A stretch of DNA of 64,000 bases, from assembly GCA_002786385.1 (NCBI GenBank), contig PGCN01000025.1:186001-250000 (forward strand). Reading direction: 5' to 3'. Below are positions 28,753 to 36,393 of this stretch, piece by piece; position 1 is the stretch's first letter, and the number at the start of each line of letters is the position of its first letter. Position numbers and translations under genes: made by a program. Source of the stretch: Flavobacterium sp. FEMGT703F. GTDB lineage: Bacteria > Bacteroidota > Bacteroidia > Flavobacteriales > Flavobacteriaceae. The notes below the pieces were generated by a model that was not told the DNA's origin, did not search any database, and was given only the letters and a program-made list of their open reading frames with translations.

Positions 28753-29868
28753 ATGAACTTAAGTTATTGGGAACTTAAACATTGGTTTGCCCAAGTCGAT
28801 TTTACCATAGTTGGCAGCGGCATAGTAGGCTTGCATTGTGCATTAGCCTTGCGAGAGCGTTTTCCTCACCGTAAGATTTTAATCCTAGAAAAGGGAATTT
28901 TACCACAAGGCGCCAGTACTAAAAATGCCGGGTTTGCTTGTTTCGGTAGTCTTTCGGAGATTTTAGACGATTTGAAATCACACAGCGAAGAAGAAGTGAT
29001 ACAGTTGATTCAAAAGCGCTGGAGCGGATTACAATTGTTGCGCAAAAACTTAGGTGATGAAGCCATCGATTTTAAACCTTATGGTGGCTATGAGCTTTTT
29101 TTGAAATCAGATGAGCCTTCGTATAACGACTGTTTGCAACGACTTCCTTTCATCAACGACATCTTAAAACCTATCTTTAGAAACGAAGTGTTTTCCAAAG
29201 AAGTGGATCGTTTCGATTTTAGCGGCATACAAGAATACCTTATTTTTAATCCGTACGAAGCCCAAATTGATACCGGTAAAATGATGCAAGCTTTATTAAA
29301 GAAAGCTATTGCCAACGATATTTTGATCCTGAATCAAGTCGAAGTAACCGCATTCCAAGAAAAAAGTGATGGTGTTATGGTAACGGCTAACGATTTTAGT
29401 TTTGCAACCCGCAACTTATTGTTTGCTACTAACGGTTTTGCAGCCGAATTAACCAATAATCAGGTAAAACCGGCCAGAGCTCAGGTTTTAATCACCAATC
29501 CGATACCCGATTTGGATATCAAAGGAACGTTTCATCTGGAACAGGGCTATTATTATTTCAGAAATATCGATAACCGAATTTTGTTGGGCGGTGGTCGCAA
29601 CCTCGATTTTGAAGGAGAAACGACAACCGAGTTCGCGCAAACCGAATTAATTCAGCAACGTTTGGAGGCTTTGTTAAAAGAAGTAATTTTGCCAAAGACC
29701 GAGTACACCATTGCCCATCGCTGGAGCGGCATTATGGGAATGGGTTCCAGTAAGCGACCTATCGTTGAACAACTGTCTACACATGTTTATTGCGGTGTGC
29801 GTTTGGGCGGTATGGGCGTAGCTATTGGAAGTTTAATAGGTCAGGAATTAGCCGATTTAGTCAAATAA
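28753..29868 (+). CDS. FAD-dependent oxidoreductase (DAO family)
   Basis: A 371-residue flavoprotein of the D-amino-acid oxidase/glycine oxidase fold. The dinucleotide-binding motif is VGSGIVGLHCALALRE near residues 20-37, followed by ILILEKG, where the acidic residue contacts the ribose of FAD. A central NNQVKPARAQVLIT block and the C-terminal HRWSGIMGMGSSKRPIVE and LGGMGVAIG segments are typical of the DAO family. The substrate cannot be told; amines or amino acids are usual. The next gene, mtgA, starts 3 bases after the stop, so the two are co-transcribed, although no functional link is evident. Confidence 0.85.
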   Translation: MNLSYWELKHWFAQVDFTIVGSGIVGLHCALALRERFPHRKILILEKGILPQGASTKNAGFACFGSLSEILDDLKSHSEEEVIQLIQKRWSGLQLLRKNLGDEAIDFKPYGGYELFLKSDEPSYNDCLQRLPFINDILKPIFRNEVFSKEVDRFDFSGIQEYLIFNPYEAQIDTGKMMQALLKKAIANDILILNQVEVTAFQEKSDGVMVTANDFSFATRNLLFATNGFAAELTNNQVKPARAQVLITNPIPDLDIKGTFHLEQGYYYFRNIDNRILLGGGRNLDFEGETTTEFAQTELIQQRLEALLKEVILPKTEYTIAHRWSGIMGMGSSKRPIVEQLSTHVYCGVRLGGMGVAIGSLIGQELADLVK

Positions 29869-29871
29869 AGT

Positions 29872-30552
29872 ATGATAAAAAAGATATTACGTTGGGTTAA
29901 AAAAGCCATGCTTTGGTTTTTTGCGATTTCCATTTTATTGGTGATAGTGTTTAAATGGGTGCCGATACCGTTCACGCCTTTAATGGCTATTCGTGCCGTA
30001 GAAAACAAATGGGAAGGAAAAGACGCTGTATTGAGTCATGATTGGGTACCGTTAGAAGAGATTTCTCCCAATCTGCAAAAAGCCGTCATTGCCAGTGAAG
30101 ATGGGAATTTTTTAAACCATTATGGTTTCGATTTTCAAGCGATGCAAAAAGCTTTTAAAAACAACCAAAAAGGGAAGCGCATTAAAGGAGGCAGTACTAT
30201 CTCGCAACAAACGGCTAAGAATGTTTTTCTTTGGCAAGGTCGCAGCTATCTTCGAAAAGGATTAGAAGCCTATTTTACAGTGTTAATCGAACTTATCTGG
30301 GGGAAAGAACGCATTATGGAAGTGTACTTAAACAGCATCGAAATGGGGAAAGGTGTTTACGGCGCAGAAGAAGCTGCTAAACATTGGTACCGAAAATCAG
30401 CGGTGAATTTAACCAAAAGGGAAGCCGCCGGAATTGCCGCCATTTTGCCCAATCCACTAAAATACAAAGCCACCAATTCGTCTTCGTATATTGAAAGAAG
30501 GAAAGACAAAATCCTTCGCAATATGAGGCATGTAGGGAAATTAGAATATTAA
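29872..30552 (+). CDS. mtgA: Monofunctional biosynthetic peptidoglycan transglycosylase
   Basis: A 226-residue GT51 glycosyltransferase that polymerises lipid II into glycan strands at the outer face of the inner membrane. One N-terminal membrane helix (residues ~12-32) precedes the catalytic domain. The first catalytic glutamate is Glu76 in ASEDGNFLNHYGFD, and the other family motifs RIKGGSTISQQTAKN, KERIMEVYLNSIEMG and GVYGAEEAAKHWY are intact. There is no transpeptidase domain, hence monofunctional. It follows the FAD oxidoreductase by 3 bases and ends at a strong terminator. Confidence 0.95.
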   Translation: MIKKILRWVKKAMLWFFAISILLVIVFKWVPIPFTPLMAIRAVENKWEGKDAVLSHDWVPLEEISPNLQKAVIASEDGNFLNHYGFDFQAMQKAFKNNQKGKRIKGGSTISQQTAKNVFLWQGRSYLRKGLEAYFTVLIELIWGKERIMEVYLNSIEMGKGVYGAEEAAKHWYRKSAVNLTKREAAGIAAILPNPLKYKATNSSSYIERRKDKILRNMRHVGKLEY

Positions 30553-30587
30553 AAAAACCGTCTCGTAAATAGAGACGGTTTTTTATT
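30553..30587. terminator. Bidirectional terminator between mtgA and the DoxX-like gene
   Basis: Stem AAACCGTCTC / GAGACGGTTT with loop GTAAATA, flanked by A-runs and T-runs, so it can serve both convergent genes. Confidence 0.9.
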
Positions 30588-30600
30588 TTGGAGAAAACTG

Positions 30601-30975
30601 CTAATAAAAAAGCGGTTTGTATTGTTGCCAATGTTTGTAAATCAAGATAACATTAAAGGCTAAAATGGCTACTGCCACCGGCAGTCCTGAAATTCCCAAA
30701 AACAGGTGGAATAACAAAATGTTGATGGAAATAGGTGCTAATAAAATCAAAGCAAAAGCAATCCATTTTTTCAACAACAACATCATTCCGATAATCATTT
30801 CCAAAACACCCAATACCGGGAAAATATACCCTGTGGCATTTAAAGAACTCATAAAATCACCGGCAGAACCGGTTGGAGCTTCCATTGGAATGAAGGTAAA
30901 TAATTTGTTGGCGCCAAAAACCAATAGCGCTAAACCTAAAACTATTCTAATAATGGTGGTAAACATGGAATTCAT
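30601..30975 (-). CDS. DoxX-like small membrane protein
   Basis: A 124-residue protein with four hydrophobic segments: TIIRIVLGLALLVFGANKLF, GYIFPVLGVLEMIIGMMLLL, WIAFALILLAPISINILLF and VAVAILAFNVILIY. The first segment with GANKLF and the FxP-x-E pattern in the second fit the DoxX/DoxD-like family of inner-membrane proteins, linked in some species to thiosulfate or redox metabolism; no specific role can be given here. An 18-base stretch at 30671-30688 inside the gene also occurs at 53896-53913 (see findings). Confidence 0.7.
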   Translation of the reverse strand: MNSMFTTIIRIVLGLALLVFGANKLFTFIPMEAPTGSAGDFMSSLNATGYIFPVLGVLEMIIGMMLLLKKWIAFALILLAPISINILLFHLFLGISGLPVAVAILAFNVILIYKHWQQYKPLFY

Positions 30976-31156
30976 AGGCAGCTAGTTTAATTAGTAATAT
31001 GGTAAAAATAGCATTAAAAAATTAAAACTATGATATTGAAAAAGTTAAATTATTAACATATTGTCTTTTTTGAGTTTGATCTGTGATGGGTTTTATCGGT
31101 ATTGTAACTTTTTTTAAAGACCATAAACTAATAAGGAAAAACCAAAAACATTGATT

Positions 31157-31957
31157 ATGCAAGCACACGAAATTGATTACCATATTTATGGAGAAGAAAT
31201 GCAATACGTAGAAATTGAACTCGATCCGCAAGAAATAGTGATCGCCGAAGCCGGAAGTTTTATGATGATGGATAACGGCATCACTATGGAAACTATTTTT
31301 GGCGATGGCTCACAACAACAATCCGGGTTGTTCGACAAATTATTGTCCGCCGGAAAGCGTGTACTGACCGGAGAAAGTCTTTTTATGACAGCGTATATCA
31401 ATCAAAATAATACCAAAAGCAAGGCTTGTTTTGCCTCGCCTTATCCCGGAAAAATTATTCCTATAGATTTATCGCAATTCAACGGCAAGTTTATTTGCCA
31501 AAAAGACGCTTTCCTCTGCGCTGCCAAAGGGGTTTCCGTTGGGATTGAATTTTCCAGAAAGTTAGGTCGCGGATTATTCGGTGGCGAAGGTTTCATCATG
31601 CAAAAAATTGAAGGCGATGGCATGGCTTTCGTTCACAGCGGCGGTACTTTGGCCAAAAGAGAATTGGCTCCAGGCGAAATCCTGAAAGTTGATACCGGCT
31701 GTATAGTCGGGTTTACCAAAGACGTGGATTACGATATCGAATTCATAGGAGGCATTAAAAATTCCTTATTCGGCGGCGAAGGTTTGTTTTACGCTACTTT
31801 GCGCGGTCCCGGAACGGTTTATGTGCAATCGTTGCCGTTTAGCCGTTTGGCAGATAGGATCATAGCTTCTGCACCAAAAGCCGGCGGAAGCGGCAGAGAA
31901 GAAGGTAGTTTGTTGGGTGGATTAGGCCGAATGTTAGATGGAGATAACCGATTTTAA
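31157..31957 (+). CDS. AIM24 / TIGR00266 family protein
   Basis: A 266-residue protein of the AIM24 family, a double-stranded beta-helix fold. Typical blocks are [19 protein letters not shown] at the start, [16 protein letters not shown], the glycine-rich [18 protein letters not shown] and the echo [18 protein letters not shown]. The function of bacterial members is unclear; the mitochondrial homologue affects inner-membrane organisation. A TTG codon at 31151 could also start the frame, but the ATG at 31157 is preferred. It is preceded by about 180 bases without other genes and followed by a strong convergent terminator. Confidence 0.88.
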   Translation: MQAHEIDYHIYGEEMQYVEIELDPQEIVIAEAGSFMMMDNGITMETIFGDGSQQQSGLFDKLLSAGKRVLTGESLFMTAYINQNNTKSKACFASPYPGKIIPIDLSQFNGKFICQKDAFLCAAKGVSVGIEFSRKLGRGLFGGEGFIMQKIEGDGMAFVHSGGTLAKRELAPGEILKVDTGCIVGFTKDVDYDIEFIGGIKNSLFGGEGLFYATLRGPGTVYVQSLPFSRLADRIIASAPKAGGSGREEGSLLGGLGRMLDGDNRF

Positions 31958-31960
31958 ACA

Positions 31961-31991
31961 AAAACGTCCCGAATTTTCGGGACGTTTTTTT
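31961..31991. terminator. Shared terminator of the AIM24 gene and the TonB receptor gene
   Basis: Stem ACGTCCCGA / TCGGGACGT (31964-31972 with 31977-31985) flanked by A- and T-runs. It overlaps the stop codon of the minus-strand receptor gene by two bases. Confidence 0.88.
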
Positions 31992-34197
31992 ATATCATAA
32001 AGTTGAGGCCTAATACTATGTTGCGACCCATATTCGGAATGCCGTCAGCTTTTAACCTGGACAGATGGGAAACATAGCGTTTGTCGAAAATATTGTTGCC
32101 ATTCAAATTCAGGTTGAAATGGGTTTTGCCAATATTTATCTTTCCGCCCAAACTTAAGTTTACCAAAGTGTAATCGTTGGTTTTGGTTTCAAAAGCACTG
32201 TAATTGTTTTGGTCAAAAACACTTTCGATGTTTACTGTGGCAAATCCTGCTGTCCACCAGTTTTTAATATTAAATTCTCCACGGAAAGTAGTATTCCAGC
32301 GGTTTGCCGGAATTAAAGGCAAAGCATCGCCGTTGTCTTTTTCGCCGATAACGGTTTCAAAACTGCTGTACAAATGCAACCAATCTAACGGATGCGGATG
32401 AAAATGTATACCCGCTTCACCGCCATACAATCGGGCATTGGCCTGAACATAATCGTAAACATTATTCCCGTCAATCACACCGCCATTCGGACTAATATAG
32501 ATGTAATCGTTGATGTGATTGTAAAAACCATTGGCAAACAATTCAAAATGCGAGCTTTTGTATTCCAAATTCAAATCGGTTTGTACGTTTTGCTCATTTT
32601 TTAAATCGGCATTTCCAATTTCGTAGCGATTGCTGCCTTCGTGCACACCGTTGGAGGTAAGTTCGGCTAAATTCGGCGCTCGAAATCCGGAAGCTATGTT
32701 CAAACGCATCGTTACATTTTCGGCGAAATTAGTTTTGTAACCCAACGAGGCATTGAAGCTGTTAAAATTTCTCTTTAGGGCTTCAAAATAACCTTCTTCG
32801 CCTACAAGGCCGTGGTTTTCCGTGGATATTTTTCGGTTGTCAAAACGCAAACCGGCTTGAATTACATTGCTTTTCCATTCGTAATTGGTTGTCCCGAAAA
32901 CACCAAAATCATTCGTCAAGGCATTCGGAATTAATAATTCTTCGCCAAAATTGCGATTGGTTTGGTTCATTCCTTGTACGCCTACAATGGTTTCGAGTTT
33001 ACCCAACTTAGGCAAATAATATTTCACATCGTAATTAAACGTGGCCAATTCCATGTGTAAAACCGCAACATTGCTGTCTTCAAATTCGCTGCGGTCGTTA
33101 AAAATATAACCCAAATCGGCATCGAGTTTGGAAGTTTTAAAATAAAAGGTATTGTGCAAACTTAGAATATGATTGTCTACGCCTTGACGCGGATAAAGCA
33201 CATCTCTTCCGGTAGATTGTTCGGCTATGCCTTCTTCCGGTATACCTAAGTTCAGCTTGTTAAAGTTGTAGCGCAATACACTCGAAAAAACAGAACTATT
33301 GTACCCAATGCCGGCTTTCAAATCGGTTTCGTTAAAACGAGTATTGGTAACCCTGTCGCCATCGGCAATTTGGTAATCGGCATGAGAGTTGTAGCTCCCG
33401 CGAACCAAAAATTTCCAGTGTTCCCCCGACGTTTTCAATCCCAAACTACTATTGCTACCCAAGGTGTTGGAAAATAACCTTTGACTAAAATCACCGCTCC
33501 AATCGCCGCTATTGGCAAATTTTTCGGGATTGAAATACAAAACGCCTCCCAATGCATCCGATCCGTAAAGTAAGGAAGCCGGACCTTTAATTACTTCTAC
33601 ACTTTCTACACCGGCATCGTTTAAACCTAAGCCGTGTTCTTCCCCAAATTGTTGGTTTTCCAAGCGAACGCCTTGTGTGTATACTAAAACACGGTTGCCA
33701 CTTAACCCACGGATAACAGGTTTTCCGATGGACGTACCGGTCGATACCTGTGAAACACCGGGAATGGTCGCCAAGCCTTCAATTAAAGTAGCAGCGCCTT
33801 TTTGTTGTAAGCTTTTGATGTTTTGGTGTTCGACTTTCATCACATTCTGCGATTGTATTTTGTTGAATGCCGTTGATACAATCACTTCATCCATATGAGT
33901 AATACTTGGTGCAAGTGAAATATTTACTGTAGTTTCCGATGTGATAACGCTTACGGATAGTATTTTGCCTTCGAAACCAACCAAAGAAAAGCTGATTTTA
34001 AAGTTTCCTTGCGGAATCGTATTTAAGGTGAAATTTCCGGTTTCGTTAGTGACTGTTTCTTTATGGATTTCGGGCAATGAAACGATAACGTTGGCTAATG
34101 GTTTTTGGTCGGCATCGGTTACGGTACCGATAATTTTATTTTGGGCTGTAGCCACGAAAGATATCCCTAAGGCTAGGATAAAATATATTGATTTCAT
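31990..34197 (-). CDS. TonB-dependent receptor, probably for metal or metal chelate
   Basis: A 735-residue outer-membrane receptor. It has a signal peptide (to VATAQ), an N-terminal carboxypeptidase-regulatory-like domain (residues ~22-100, GTVTDADQKPLANVIVSLPE), a plug (about 110-225, with VRGLSGNRVLVYTQGVRLE and ESVEVIKGPASLLYGSDALGG), and a 22-strand barrel ending in the aromatic C-terminus GLNFMI. Substrate is inferred from context: the next gene upstream encodes a small His/Cys-rich protein. The barrel and plug look like receptors for siderophores or metal ions rather than the SusC glycan class; no SusD partner is present. A hairpin lies in the 59-base gap between the two genes. Confidence 0.85.
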   Translation of the reverse strand: MKSIYFILALGISFVATAQNKIIGTVTDADQKPLANVIVSLPEIHKETVTNETGNFTLNTIPQGNFKISFSLVGFEGKILSVSVITSETTVNISLAPSITHMDEVIVSTAFNKIQSQNVMKVEHQNIKSLQQKGAATLIEGLATIPGVSQVSTGTSIGKPVIRGLSGNRVLVYTQGVRLENQQFGEEHGLGLNDAGVESVEVIKGPASLLYGSDALGGVLYFNPEKFANSGDWSGDFSQRLFSNTLGSNSSLGLKTSGEHWKFLVRGSYNSHADYQIADGDRVTNTRFNETDLKAGIGYNSSVFSSVLRYNFNKLNLGIPEEGIAEQSTGRDVLYPRQGVDNHILSLHNTFYFKTSKLDADLGYIFNDRSEFEDSNVAVLHMELATFNYDVKYYLPKLGKLETIVGVQGMNQTNRNFGEELLIPNALTNDFGVFGTTNYEWKSNVIQAGLRFDNRKISTENHGLVGEEGYFEALKRNFNSFNASLGYKTNFAENVTMRLNIASGFRAPNLAELTSNGVHEGSNRYEIGNADLKNEQNVQTDLNLEYKSSHFELFANGFYNHINDYIYISPNGGVIDGNNVYDYVQANARLYGGEAGIHFHPHPLDWLHLYSSFETVIGEKDNGDALPLIPANRWNTTFRGEFNIKNWWTAGFATVNIESVFDQNNYSAFETKTNDYTLVNLSLGGKINIGKTHFNLNLNGNNIFDKRYVSHLSRLKADGIPNMGRNIVLGLNFMI

Positions 34198-34225
34198 ATA
34201 AATTGATTTATTGTAATTACATAAC

Positions 34226-34246
34226 AGACCAAAGCGATTTTGGTCT
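34226..34246. repeat. Hairpin between the small His-rich gene and the receptor gene
   Basis: AGACCAAA and TTTGGTCT form a perfect 8-base stem with loop GCGAT in the leader of the receptor gene. No T-run follows on either strand, so it is not an ordinary terminator; it could be an operator or an mRNA processing or stability element. Confidence 0.5.
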
Positions 34247-34256
34247 TTAAAAGCAT

Positions 34257-34610
34257 TTATACAATAAATTGCGGTGGTGCCCGAAGGGCAAAGAGTGATC
34301 CTCGAAACCCTTGGGTAATGGCTTTGGAATAAGAGAAAGTATAAGAAGTTACAACTTCTTTTTGTAGAAATTCAAAAGATTTTATTGCGTTTGGCGTGTA
34401 GCTGCTGAACGCAAATTCACAAACGAAACATTTTTCCAAACCGTCGTGACCATGTGTCAATTCGGTTTTGTGGTCGTGGTAAATGTGATGACATTTTTTT
34501 TCGGAGAATTGCTTGACCAAATGCTCCATGGAGTGAATAGATTGAAAGAATATTGCGAACAATATCATCAATCCCATCCAAGCATTGGTATAGCGTAATT
34601 TTTCCTTCAT
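34257..34610 (-). CDS. Small His/Cys-rich envelope protein, DUF2946-like
   Basis: A 117-residue protein with one hydrophobic N-terminal segment (MGLMILFAIFFQSIHSMEHL) and a His/Cys cluster: KKCHHIYHDHKTELTHGHDG followed by EKCFVCEF. The C-terminus ends ALRAPPQFIV; an Arg-Ala-Pro-Pro end is typical of DUF2946, a family of small proteins near copper and other metal genes. A role in periplasmic metal binding or sensing, paired with the receptor that follows after 59 bases, is an inference. The ATG at 34610 nearly coincides with the expected transcript start; an alternative start is the ATG at 34577, giving a clean signal peptide. Confidence 0.65.
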   Translation of the reverse strand: MKEKLRYTNAWMGLMILFAIFFQSIHSMEHLVKQFSEKKCHHIYHDHKTELTHGHDGLEKCFVCEFAFSSYTPNAIKSFEFLQKEVVTSYTFSYSKAITQGFRGSLFALRAPPQFIV

Positions 34611-34615
34611 TGATG

Positions 34616-34623
34616 CAAAAGTA
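34616..34623 (-). promoter_or_regulatory. -7 promoter element of the metal-uptake gene pair
   Basis: The minus strand reads TACTTTTG (TAnnTTTG). Transcription would start about at the annotated ATG, implying a leaderless message or use of the ATG at 34577. A 16-base palindrome covers the -33 region upstream. Confidence 0.4.
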
Positions 34624-34637
34624 AGGTAAGACCAAAT

Positions 34638-34653
34638 AAAACAGGCCTGTTTT
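34638..34653. promoter_or_regulatory. 16-base perfect palindrome, candidate metal-responsive operator
   Basis: AAAACAGGCCTGTTTT is a perfect palindrome placed where the -33 element of the promoter at 34616-34623 would be. A repressor bound here would block the small His-rich gene and the receptor. Fur, Zur or another metalloregulator is a guess from context. Confidence 0.4.
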
Positions 34654-34704
34654 TAACAAATTTTAGCATTTGTAAAATACGAGGACCATTTTTTCAATGA
34701 AAAA

Positions 34705-34762
34705 GCCACGAATTCCTCAAATTAGCACAAATTAATTCGTGGTAATTGGTGAAATTCGTGGC
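34705..34762. repeat. CACGAATT-type inverted repeat, also likely terminator of asd
   Basis: GCCACGAATT (34705-34714) and AATTCGTGGC (34753-34762) are complementary, with a third copy, AATTCGTGG, at 34734-34742. On the minus strand the structure is followed by TTTTT, so it could end the asd transcript. Similar CACGAATT arrays are familiar from intergenic DNA of other Flavobacteriia. Confidence 0.6.
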
Positions 34763-34784
34763 TAGTATCAGTAGCTCGACTTTA

Positions 34785-35774
34785 TTAAACTAATTTATTC
34801 GCTACCAAATATTCGGCAATCTGAATGGTGTTGGTTGCGGCGCCTTTTCTCAAGTTGTCGGCTACAATCCACATGTTTACGGTGTTAGGCTGACTTTCAT
34901 CACGGCGAATTCTGCCTACAAAAACATCGTCTTTTCCTTCGGCATACAATGGCATCGGGTAAGTATAAGTGTCCGTATTATCTTGAACGGTCACGCCATT
35001 AGTATGGTGTAATATTTTACGCAATTCGGTCACATCAAAATCATTAGTGAATTCGATATTTACTGTTTCACTGTGTCCGCCCACTACCGGAATGCGGACT
35101 GCAGTTGCCGTTACAGCGATGCTGTCGTCGCTCATGATTTTCTTGGTTTCACGCACCAATTTCATTTCTTCTTTGGTGTAATCGTTGTCTTCAAAAACAT
35201 CACATTGCGGAATAGCATTGCGGTGGATTTGGTATTTATAAGCCATTTCTCCTTGAATGCCGGCGTATTCGTTTTCTAATTGTTGTACCGCTTTGACTCC
35301 GGTTCCGGTGATAGATTGGTAAGTGGAAACCACTACGCGTTTGATGTTGTATTTTTGATGTAAAGGCGCTAAAACCATCACCATTTGAATGGTGGAACAG
35401 TTAGGATTAGCGATAATTTTATCGGTTGGAGTTAATTCGTGGGCGTTGATTTCGGGAACGATTAATTTTTTAGTCGGATCCATTCGCCAAGCCGAAGAAT
35501 TGTCGATTACTGTAGTGCCTGCTGCTGCAAATTTAGGAGCCCAATCCAAAGAGGTTTGGCCACCTGCAGAAAACAAAGCGATATCAGCTTTCATGTCGAC
35601 GGCTGTTTGTAAGCCAACTACTTTGTATTTTTTGCCTTTGAATTCGATTTCTTTACCCACCGATTTTTCAGAAGCAACCGGAATTAATTCGGTTACAGGA
35701 AAATTTCTTTCTGCCAAAACTTGAAGCATCACTTCACCAACCATACCGGTGGCACCTACTACAGCAACTTTCAT
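34785..35774 (-). CDS. asd: aspartate-semialdehyde dehydrogenase
   Basis: A 329-residue NADPH enzyme that reduces aspartyl phosphate to aspartate semialdehyde, the branch point to lysine, diaminopimelate, threonine and methionine. The nucleotide-binding GATGMVGEVML is at residues 7-17, the active-site Cys126 in NPNCSTIQM, and the catalytic His in PVVGGHSE. Length is normal. It stands alone on the minus strand with its own promoter element; lysC, the preceding pathway step, lies about 21 kb away at 56855. Confidence 0.96.
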   Translation of the reverse strand: MKVAVVGATGMVGEVMLQVLAERNFPVTELIPVASEKSVGKEIEFKGKKYKVVGLQTAVDMKADIALFSAGGQTSLDWAPKFAAAGTTVIDNSSAWRMDPTKKLIVPEINAHELTPTDKIIANPNCSTIQMVMVLAPLHQKYNIKRVVVSTYQSITGTGVKAVQQLENEYAGIQGEMAYKYQIHRNAIPQCDVFEDNDYTKEEMKLVRETKKIMSDDSIAVTATAVRIPVVGGHSETVNIEFTNDFDVTELRKILHHTNGVTVQDNTDTYTYPMPLYAEGKDDVFVGRIRRDESQPNTVNMWIVADNLRKGAATNTIQIAEYLVANKLV

Positions 35775-35809
35775 ATGAATAGAATTAAGATTTTTTAAAA
35801 ATTGAAATA

Positions 35810-35817
35810 CAAAAGTA
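35810..35817 (-). promoter_or_regulatory. -7 promoter element for asd
   Basis: The minus strand reads TACTTTTG, an exact TAnnTTTG match 36 bases upstream of the asd start. Confidence 0.45.
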
Positions 35818-35885
35818 ATCAGAAAACAAATGCTGTTTTTGTTTTTAAGGTGAAAATTTCAGAATTCGAAAACGACTCATTCCCA

Positions 35886-35916
35886 AAAAGAAAAACCGCC
35901 CCAATGACGAGGCGGA
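35886..35916 (-). terminator. Intrinsic terminator of mscL
   Basis: On the minus strand CCGCC / GGCGG (35911-35915 with 35896-35900) is followed by TTTTTCTTTTT, about 30 bases after the mscL stop codon. Confidence 0.75.
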
Positions 35917-35943
35917 TTAGTTAGAATATATAGTGTAACGGTA

Positions 35944-36321
35944 CTACTTTTTAAGCAAATCTCTGATTTGTGTCAGCAATTCTTCTTGTGTTGGACCAGC
36001 CGGAGCTGCCGGAGCCGCTTCTTCTTTTTTCTTCATGGAGTTGATCGCTTTAACCATAATGAAAATAACAAAGGCAATAACTAAAAAGCTGATAACTGCC
36101 GCCAAAAATTTACCATATAAAATTCCGTTGTCGGTTTTTAAGTCGGCTAAATTTTCTACTTGAGCAGCTTTCAAAGCCGGATTTAACAAGGCCGGTGTAA
36201 TCACATCGGCAACTAAAGAGTTAACGATGGCGCCAAACGCAGCTCCAATGATTACTCCAACGGCTAAATCCATTGCATTTCCCTTTGCAATAAAATCTTT
36301 AAATTCTGATACCATTCCCAT
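35944..36321 (-). CDS. mscL: large-conductance mechanosensitive channel
   Basis: A 125-residue inner-membrane channel that opens under membrane tension to release solutes on osmotic downshock. The pore helix is in MDLAVGVIIGAAFGAIVNSLVADVI (residues ~17-41), where the small residues pack the gate. The second helix is AVISFLVIAFVIFIMVKAIN, and the C-terminal helical bundle ends QEELLTQIRDLLKK after an Ala/Pro linker. Length and layout are standard. It is separated from murF-alr by 72 bases on the same strand. Confidence 0.96.
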   Translation of the reverse strand: MGMVSEFKDFIAKGNAMDLAVGVIIGAAFGAIVNSLVADVITPALLNPALKAAQVENLADLKTDNGILYGKFLAAVISFLVIAFVIFIMVKAINSMKKKEEAAPAAPAGPTQEELLTQIRDLLKK

Positions 36322-36393
36322 AATTTGTGTTTTTTTAGTTGATTAACACTACTAAAATAGTTAAATTTTTGAAAAACCGAAAAGGGTTTTGAA

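Noticed and set aside
31151..31156. TTG start for the AIM24 gene
   Set aside because: It adds only two residues; the ATG at 31157 follows immediately and is the more usual start.
34226..34246. Terminator between the His-rich gene and the TonB receptor
   Set aside because: The 8-base stem has no following T-run on either strand, so it would not stop transcription by itself.
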